Shown: positions 27,831-32,669 of the stretch, piece after piece
Layout of the letters: each line of letters starts with the position of its first letter
Numbering within the stretch: position 1 is the first letter of the stretch
NCBI GenBank assembly: GCA_937983545.1
Contig: CALJZP010000308.1
Coordinates: 1-32,669 of the forward strand
DNA length: 32,669 nt
Direction: 5' to 3'
Source of the DNA: an uncultured Azonexus sp.
GTDB lineage: Bacteria > Pseudomonadota > Gammaproteobacteria > Burkholderiales > Rhodocyclaceae
Notes under the pieces: generated by a model
Database searches by the model: none
What the model was told of the DNA's origin: nothing
What the model saw: only the letters and a program-made list of their open reading frames with translations
Made by a program: the position numbers and the translations under genes

Positions 27831-30173
27831 TCAATGGTTTTCCAGCCTGCTGTAGTCGAGGATACCGAATTCGACCGGTCGCGCGGCCCGGTAAGCGTCG
27901 TGGATGGCGTCGCTGGTCGGCCAGAAGCGACGGTCGGTGCGGCGTATGCCGTAGGTGTCGGTCAGGCGGACAAGATCGGCCTCGCTGCGCAGGGCTGCGA
28001 CGGCGTCGGCGAAGCGGCCGGCATTTTGAGGCGTGATAGAGAAGATCGCATTCGGATAGGCGCCGACGATGCCGTTCATGGCCAGCAAGGTGTCTTCTTC
28101 CGGCAGCCGGCGATCGGCTTCGCTGAAGATCTCGGCGACGTTGGTGTGGGCGCTGTTGCGGATCAGCGAAAAGACACGAGGCTTGCCGACGGCTGGCTGA
28201 TAGACGATCAGGCTGTCCTCCGGCATCTGCGAAGCGGCCAGGCCGCGGATGGCGGACAGTCGCCGCAGTGCGGCAAGGTCGCTTTCCGGCAGCCCGCCGG
28301 CCTCCAGCTCCCGCGATCGGTCGCGGGATTTGGCGGTGCGCTGGCCGAGCAGCTCATAGAGTTCGTTCAGCGTGTCCTTGCTGCGATAACGGATGCCGGT
28401 TTCCAGCGGAAAGTAGCGGGCAGCGTCGGCGAGATAGTCGTTGTGCGGCTTGCTGCGTTGGCGATACCAGTGGTCGAGAACCGGCTGGCGATCCTTGATC
28501 GGCAGCAGGGCGAGAAAATTCAGCTCGCTCTCCATGCGCAGGAAGTCCATGTACAGGCGGGTTGCCAGTTGGTGCCCGATGTTGCCGTAAACGTCGAAGC
28601 CGGCGACCAGCAGGTAATGCATGCGTTCGAGCACCGGATAGCCGATGAGGAAGCTGGTTTGCGGCCGTTCGCCGGCCAGCCCCTTGATTACCGAGGCGCT
28701 GTCGAAATGCCGGAAGACGGTGAGCGCGACGTTGGGGTTGGTGCCGTCGCCGTCCCAGACGTCGTTCAGCGTCGGGCGGGTGTCGCCGTACTTGAACTTC
28801 GCGGTGATTCGACTGCGCTCCTCGGTGTATTTGCGTTGCAGGCGGGAGTATTCATTCCAGGCGAGCAGGCCGGCCGTACTCTCGCGTTCGGCGGGGAGAC
28901 GGAGCACCGGGCTGGCGGCATCGATGATCGCCTGCATGAATTGGGAGCTCTTGTCGTTGGGGGCGACGAAATAGACCCAGAAGTGATCGTTGATCGAGTT
29001 GAGCGCGAACTGGCCGCGGCAGACCGGGCCTTTCATGAAGCCTGCCAGCGTGAATTGCGCTTCGTCGAGCATCAGGCGATAGCGGGCGACGAGAGGCAGG
29101 TCGCGGAAGGTGACGAAGGGATTGGCCGCGCTTTCCGGATCGTAGCCGGGCAGGCGCGCCACGGCGTAGTCGGGTTTCAGGAACCAGTCGCGCAGACGCT
29201 CCATGCGCGCGGCGTCGAGCTGCATCGGCATGTGGGTCTTGGCGGACGGTGTGGATTCGATCCGGCGCAGGCGATACCACACGCGGTCGACACCCGGGGC
29301 GTCGTAGGGGCGGCGCGTGGCGATCAGATCGACGGGCTGGCCGGGCGGCGTGCGGCTGCGCACCAGTTCGAAATACGTGTCGGGCTGCTCGGCGAACCAC
29401 AGCTGGCCGATGAACCAGTGTTCGTAGATGTAGCGGGCGGTCAGCCGGGCCTTGTTGTCGTCGGCATTGAGGAAGGCTTCCCAGTCGGCAACCTGGCGCA
29501 GCAGGGCGGCGGGCAGCGGCGCAGCCGGGCGGTAGGGGGCGCCGGCTTCGAGCCAGCGGGCGAGCGTGGCGTGCTCGTCGGCGGCGATGGGGGGCAGGCC
29601 GAACGGCATGCCGCGCGTCGGATGGCGGCGCGTGTATTCGTCCAAGCCTTCGGCCGGTACGCAGACTTGCGCACGGTTGAGCGAAAAATCGAGATCCGGA
29701 TCGTTCAGCTGTCCGCCATCCGGTCCGGGGTGAATCTGTTTGAGGGCGAGCAGGCGGGCCATCGCACTCGCTTCGCGGTTGGCTTGCGCTGTCGGCTGGC
29801 GTTCGTTGAGAACCGGGAAAAAGCCCATGTCGCGCCATTGGGCGTTGGTCTGGGCGTCGATGCCGAGTCGTGTCGGCGCGCCGGCCAGCAGGCGGTCGGC
29901 AAACACGCGGTTGCTACTGGCACCGCGTGTCAGGCCGCTGTAGCTGGCGAGATTGAGCTGGCAGGGGGCGTCGTAGCAGGCATGGCAACTGACGCAACGA
30001 TTGTCGAGTACGGGCCGGACATCTCGCCAGTAGTCGGGGGCACCGGTCGATACGGCCGGAAGGCGGTCGAAACGGGCCGGGTCGGCCGGGCCGAAACGGT
30101 CGTCGAGACGTAGCGTGGCAACGGTAGCGCAGGCCGCGAGGAAGAGGAAAGGCAGTGGGGCGAATAAGCGCAA
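27831..30173 (-). CDS. cti: Fatty acid cis/trans isomerase (CTI), heme-binding, predicted lipoprotein
   Basis: CVSCH heme c motif (NRCVSCHACYDAPCQLNLASYSGLTRGASSNRVF) and full-length CTI-like sequence. TTG at 30173 gives MRLFAPLPFLFLAAC with SD GGAG; the ORF-track start at 30215 (GTG) is the alternative. Confidence 0.9.
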   Translation of the reverse strand: MRLFAPLPFLFLAACATVATLRLDDRFGPADPARFDRLPAVSTGAPDYWRDVRPVLDNRCVSCHACYDAPCQLNLASYSGLTRGASSNRVFADRLLAGAPTRLGIDAQTNAQWRDMGFFPVLNERQPTAQANREASAMARLLALKQIHPGPDGGQLNDPDLDFSLNRAQVCVPAEGLDEYTRRHPTRGMPFGLPPIAADEHATLARWLEAGAPYRPAAPLPAALLRQVADWEAFLNADDNKARLTARYIYEHWFIGQLWFAEQPDTYFELVRSRTPPGQPVDLIATRRPYDAPGVDRVWYRLRRIESTPSAKTHMPMQLDAARMERLRDWFLKPDYAVARLPGYDPESAANPFVTFRDLPLVARYRLMLDEAQFTLAGFMKGPVCRGQFALNSINDHFWVYFVAPNDKSSQFMQAIIDAASPVLRLPAERESTAGLLAWNEYSRLQRKYTEERSRITAKFKYGDTRPTLNDVWDGDGTNPNVALTVFRHFDSASVIKGLAGERPQTSFLIGYPVLERMHYLLVAGFDVYGNIGHQLATRLYMDFLRMESELNFLALLPIKDRQPVLDHWYRQRSKPHNDYLADAARYFPLETGIRYRSKDTLNELYELLGQRTAKSRDRSRELEAGGLPESDLAALRRLSAIRGLAASQMPEDSLIVYQPAVGKPRVFSLIRNSAHTNVAEIFSEADRRLPEEDTLLAMNGIVGAYPNAIFSITPQNAGRFADAVAALRSEADLVRLTDTYGIRRTDRRFWPTSDAIHDAYRAARPVEFGILDYSRLENH

Positions 30174-30361
30174 GACAGTCTCCGCAGAGCAACGGGAAAT
30201 GTGCACGTCATGCACACCAAGGGCAGCATCGTATCAAAATACGCGCTGTTCGCCGGAGCAGTCGTCGATCCGCGCCGGGCACCTGCCGGCTGTTCGTCCG
30301 GAGGGACTGTCGCCGGTAGAATGTCGCGCAATTCCACCCCGCTATTTTTCGTAAAGCAGCC

Positions 30362-31135
30362 ATGCTCATCTTTCTTTCGCCAGCCAAATCGCTGGATTAC
30401 AAAACGCCACCGCATGTGGCGGACTTTACCCAACCCGCTTACCTGAAACAGTCGGAGACCCTCATCAAGCAGTTGCGCAAGCTGTCGCCGGCCGACATCG
30501 CCCAACTGATGAGCCTGTCCGACCCACTGGCGCTGCTCAATTTCGACCGTTATGTCGGCTGGTCCTTGCCCTTTTCACCGGAAAACGCCAAGCAGGCGGT
30601 GCTGGCCTTCGACGGCGATGTTTACGACGGGCTGGCGGCGAAGACCCTGAGCGCCGACGATCTGGCATTCGCCCAGCGGCATGTGCGTATCCTGTCGGGA
30701 CTCTACGGCATCCTCAAGCCGCTGGACCTGATGCAGCCCTATCGCCTGGAGATGGGAACGAAATTCGCCAACAAGGCCGGCAAGGATTTGTACGCTTTCT
30801 GGGGCGAAACCCTGCTCGATGCGATCAATGCCGAACTGGAAAGCATGCCGCGGCCGGTGGTGGTCAATCTCGCATCGGAGGAGTATTTCAAGGCGGCCGT
30901 CGGCCGCAAGATTCGGGGAACGGTGATTCAGCCGGTGTTCGAAGACTGGAAGAACGGCAAGTACAAGATCATCAGCTTCTATGCCAAGCGTGCCCGTGGC
31001 CTGATGACCCGCTATGCCGTCGCGAACCGGCTGGTCGATCCCGAAGGGCTCAAGGCCTTCGACAGCGACGGCTATGCCTACGTGCCGGAGGTCTCGGATG
31101 CGACGACCTGGGTATTCCGTCGCCGCGAAGGGTAA
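30362..31135 (+). CDS. yaaA: Peroxide stress protein YaaA
   Basis: [68 protein letters not shown]. Confidence 0.97.
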   Translation: MLIFLSPAKSLDYKTPPHVADFTQPAYLKQSETLIKQLRKLSPADIAQLMSLSDPLALLNFDRYVGWSLPFSPENAKQAVLAFDGDVYDGLAAKTLSADDLAFAQRHVRILSGLYGILKPLDLMQPYRLEMGTKFANKAGKDLYAFWGETLLDAINAELESMPRPVVVNLASEEYFKAAVGRKIRGTVIQPVFEDWKNGKYKIISFYAKRARGLMTRYAVANRLVDPEGLKAFDSDGYAYVPEVSDATTWVFRRREG

Positions 31136-31139
31136 GTCC

Positions 31140-31652
31140 CTACAGCTTGAGCCTGAAGGTCTTGGCGATGGCCTCGACGGCCTCGCGGCTGTCCCATTCG
31201 TGGGCGCCGTAGTACTTGCCGAGCACCTTGCCGTCGGCATCGACCAGAACGGTCAGCGGCAGGCGGTTGGCGCCCAGCATGTTCTCAAGCGGCCAGGGTT
31301 TGTCGTCGATGAACATCGGGAACGATGTGCCGGATTTCTGCAGGAACATCCGGGCGTTTTGCGGGTAGTCGTCGGTCGATATGCCGATGACCGTGAATTG
31401 CCTGCCGTAGCGCTTGGCCAGCCGATCCAGCGAGCCCATCTCGGCCCGGCAGGGACCGCACCAACTGGCCCAGACGTTGATGATCAGCGGTTTGCCCCTG
31501 AAGTCGGAGGGTTTTCTTGCCGGTCCGTTCAGACCCTGCATCGGCAGGTCGCGCAGGGTACTGCCGACATCGACCTCACCCGGGGTCTTGGCGTGGACGG
31601 GGGATAGCATGGTCAGAGCGGCGACCAGGAGGAAAGGGACGAACGGCTTCAT
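31140..31652 (-). CDS. TlpA-family thioredoxin-like protein
   Basis: Signal peptide MKPFVPFLLVAALTMLSPVHA; WASWCGPCRAEM active site. ATG 31652 preferred over 31859. Confidence 0.92.
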   Translation of the reverse strand: MKPFVPFLLVAALTMLSPVHAKTPGEVDVGSTLRDLPMQGLNGPARKPSDFRGKPLIINVWASWCGPCRAEMGSLDRLAKRYGRQFTVIGISTDDYPQNARMFLQKSGTSFPMFIDDKPWPLENMLGANRLPLTVLVDADGKVLGKYYGAHEWDSREAVEAIAKTFRLKL

Positions 31653-31759
31653 GGAAATCCTGCAACGGGAAGTTGGCGGATTGTAGTGGATTCCGCCGGT
31701 CGTTCCGCAACGATCGCGCCAGGAAACTGCTTGTCCGCAGCAGGGGGCGCGCCGGAGGA

Positions 31760-32669
31760 TCAAGTCCTTCGTGGCGCCAGCCACTCCAGAAGGGTGGCGA
31801 ACAGCAGGTTCGGCTCGACCGGTTTGCCGATGAAGTCGTTCATGCCGGCTTGCCGGCATTTGCTGCGATCTTCGGCGGCTGCGTTGGCGGTCATGGCGAT
31901 GATCGGGACATCGCCATAGCCGCCGATCGCGCGAATTTTACGGGTCGCCGCCAGCCCATCCAGAACGGGCATCTGGATATCCATGAGTATCAAGTCGAAA
32001 TGCCGGGCTTGGGCCAGTGCGACGGCGGCTTCTCCGTCGTCGGCGACGGTGACGGCCAAGCCGGCTTCGCTGAGGAATTCGTTGATGATGCTCTGGTTGA
32101 TGGGCTCGTCCTCGACCAGCAGAACTTTCGTGCCGCCGTATTCCCAGCGCAGGCGAAGGTCGGGGCGGGCATCGGGCGTGGCGGCAGGCTGCGGCGAGCG
32201 GGAAAAAATTGGAATGATCGCTTTCTGCAGGATCGCCTTGTTGATCGGTTTGACCAGCACATCGGCAAAGCCTGCGGCGCGTGCCGACATGGTGATGCTG
32301 CTGTCTCCGGAGGCAGTGACGAGAATGCAGGCTGGCGGGCGTTTCAGATTCAGTTTTTGAATCGCGGCCAGGGTATCCATGCCGCTCTGGTCCGGCATCA
32401 GCAGATCAAGCAACAGGATCGAAAACGGATCGTTATCGGCATCCGCCTGCAGGATGGCCGCGATGGCTTCCTGGCCCGAGGCCACGGCGTGAGGGACCAA
32501 GCCGATCTGGGTAAGCAGGTGGGTGTGCACCATCTGCGTGATTTGCAGGTCGTCGGCAACCAGCGCCCGTCGCCCGGCCAGTTCCGGTTCGAGCGGCAGC
32601 GGTTCCTGATGCGCCTTGCCCAGATGAGCCGTCATCCAGAACGTGCTGCCTTCGCCCGGCGTGCTGGTG
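31760..32669 (-). CDS. Hybrid sensor histidine kinase, C-terminal part (HATPase end plus two REC domains); runs off the window
   Basis: The frame is open past the ORF-track ATG at 32635 and encodes [18 protein letters not shown] (end of HATPase_c), then REC1 (ALVADDLQ...[12 protein letters not shown]...VKP) and REC2 ([12 protein letters not shown]...[13 protein letters not shown]...KP). Confidence 0.9.
   Translation of the reverse strand, partial: TSTPGEGSTFWMTAHLGKAHQEPLPLEPELAGRRALVADDLQITQMVHTHLLTQIGLVPHAVASGQEAIAAILQADADNDPFSILLLDLLMPDQSGMDTLAAIQKLNLKRPPACILVTASGDSSITMSARAAGFADVLVKPINKAILQKAIIPIFSRSPQPAATPDARPDLRLRWEYGGTKVLLVEDEPINQSIINEFLSEAGLAVTVADDGEAAVALAQARHFDLILMDIQMPVLDGLAATRKIRAIGGYGDVPIIAMTANAAAEDRSKCRQAGMNDFIGKPVEPNLLFATLLEWLAPRRT

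Noticed and set aside
27834-30113. 759-aa plus-strand ORF antisense to cti
   Set aside because: Shadow ORF; the minus strand encodes a clear CTI with a heme motif.
1-32669. CRISPR arrays, tRNA/rRNA, transposases, phage or toxin-antitoxin modules
   Set aside because: Looked for spaced direct repeats, cloverleaf-like stretches and characteristic proteins; none seen by eye.

Overview
The window is ordinary, gene-dense, high-GC chromosome. Gene content and order (DUF934/CysI, DUF2863, BioC/BioH, fatty-acid cis/trans isomerase) suggest a betaproteobacterium, possibly Rhodocyclales; that placement is inference. I recognise about 29 protein genes. They include a PAS-rich hybrid histidine kinase, a PAS-GGDEF diguanylate cyclase, a divergent GT51/transpeptidase penicillin-binding protein, a TetR/alpha-beta hydrolase pair, a sulfate-assimilation cluster (TauE/SafE, CysI, DUF934, CysH) divergent from a CysB-like regulator, an HDOD protein, a lone NosD-like beta-helix protein, a degenerate-EAL/HDOD protein, yciB-yciI-bolA-PpiC, an HD-GYP response regulator with an orphan Hpt, a DUF2863-bioA-F-H-C-D operon, a fatty acid cis/trans isomerase, yaaA, a TlpA-like thioredoxin and part of a second hybrid kinase. 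No CRISPR, tRNA/rRNA, transposon or phage element was seen. I found no convincing undescribed multi-gene system. The best leads are small: an intrinsic terminator abutting the ribosome-binding site of the HDOD/EAL gene, a TetR operator inside a probably leaderless promoter, tandem hairpins between cti and the bio operon, a divergent PBP active site, and a possible Hpt-to-HD-GYP phosphorelay.
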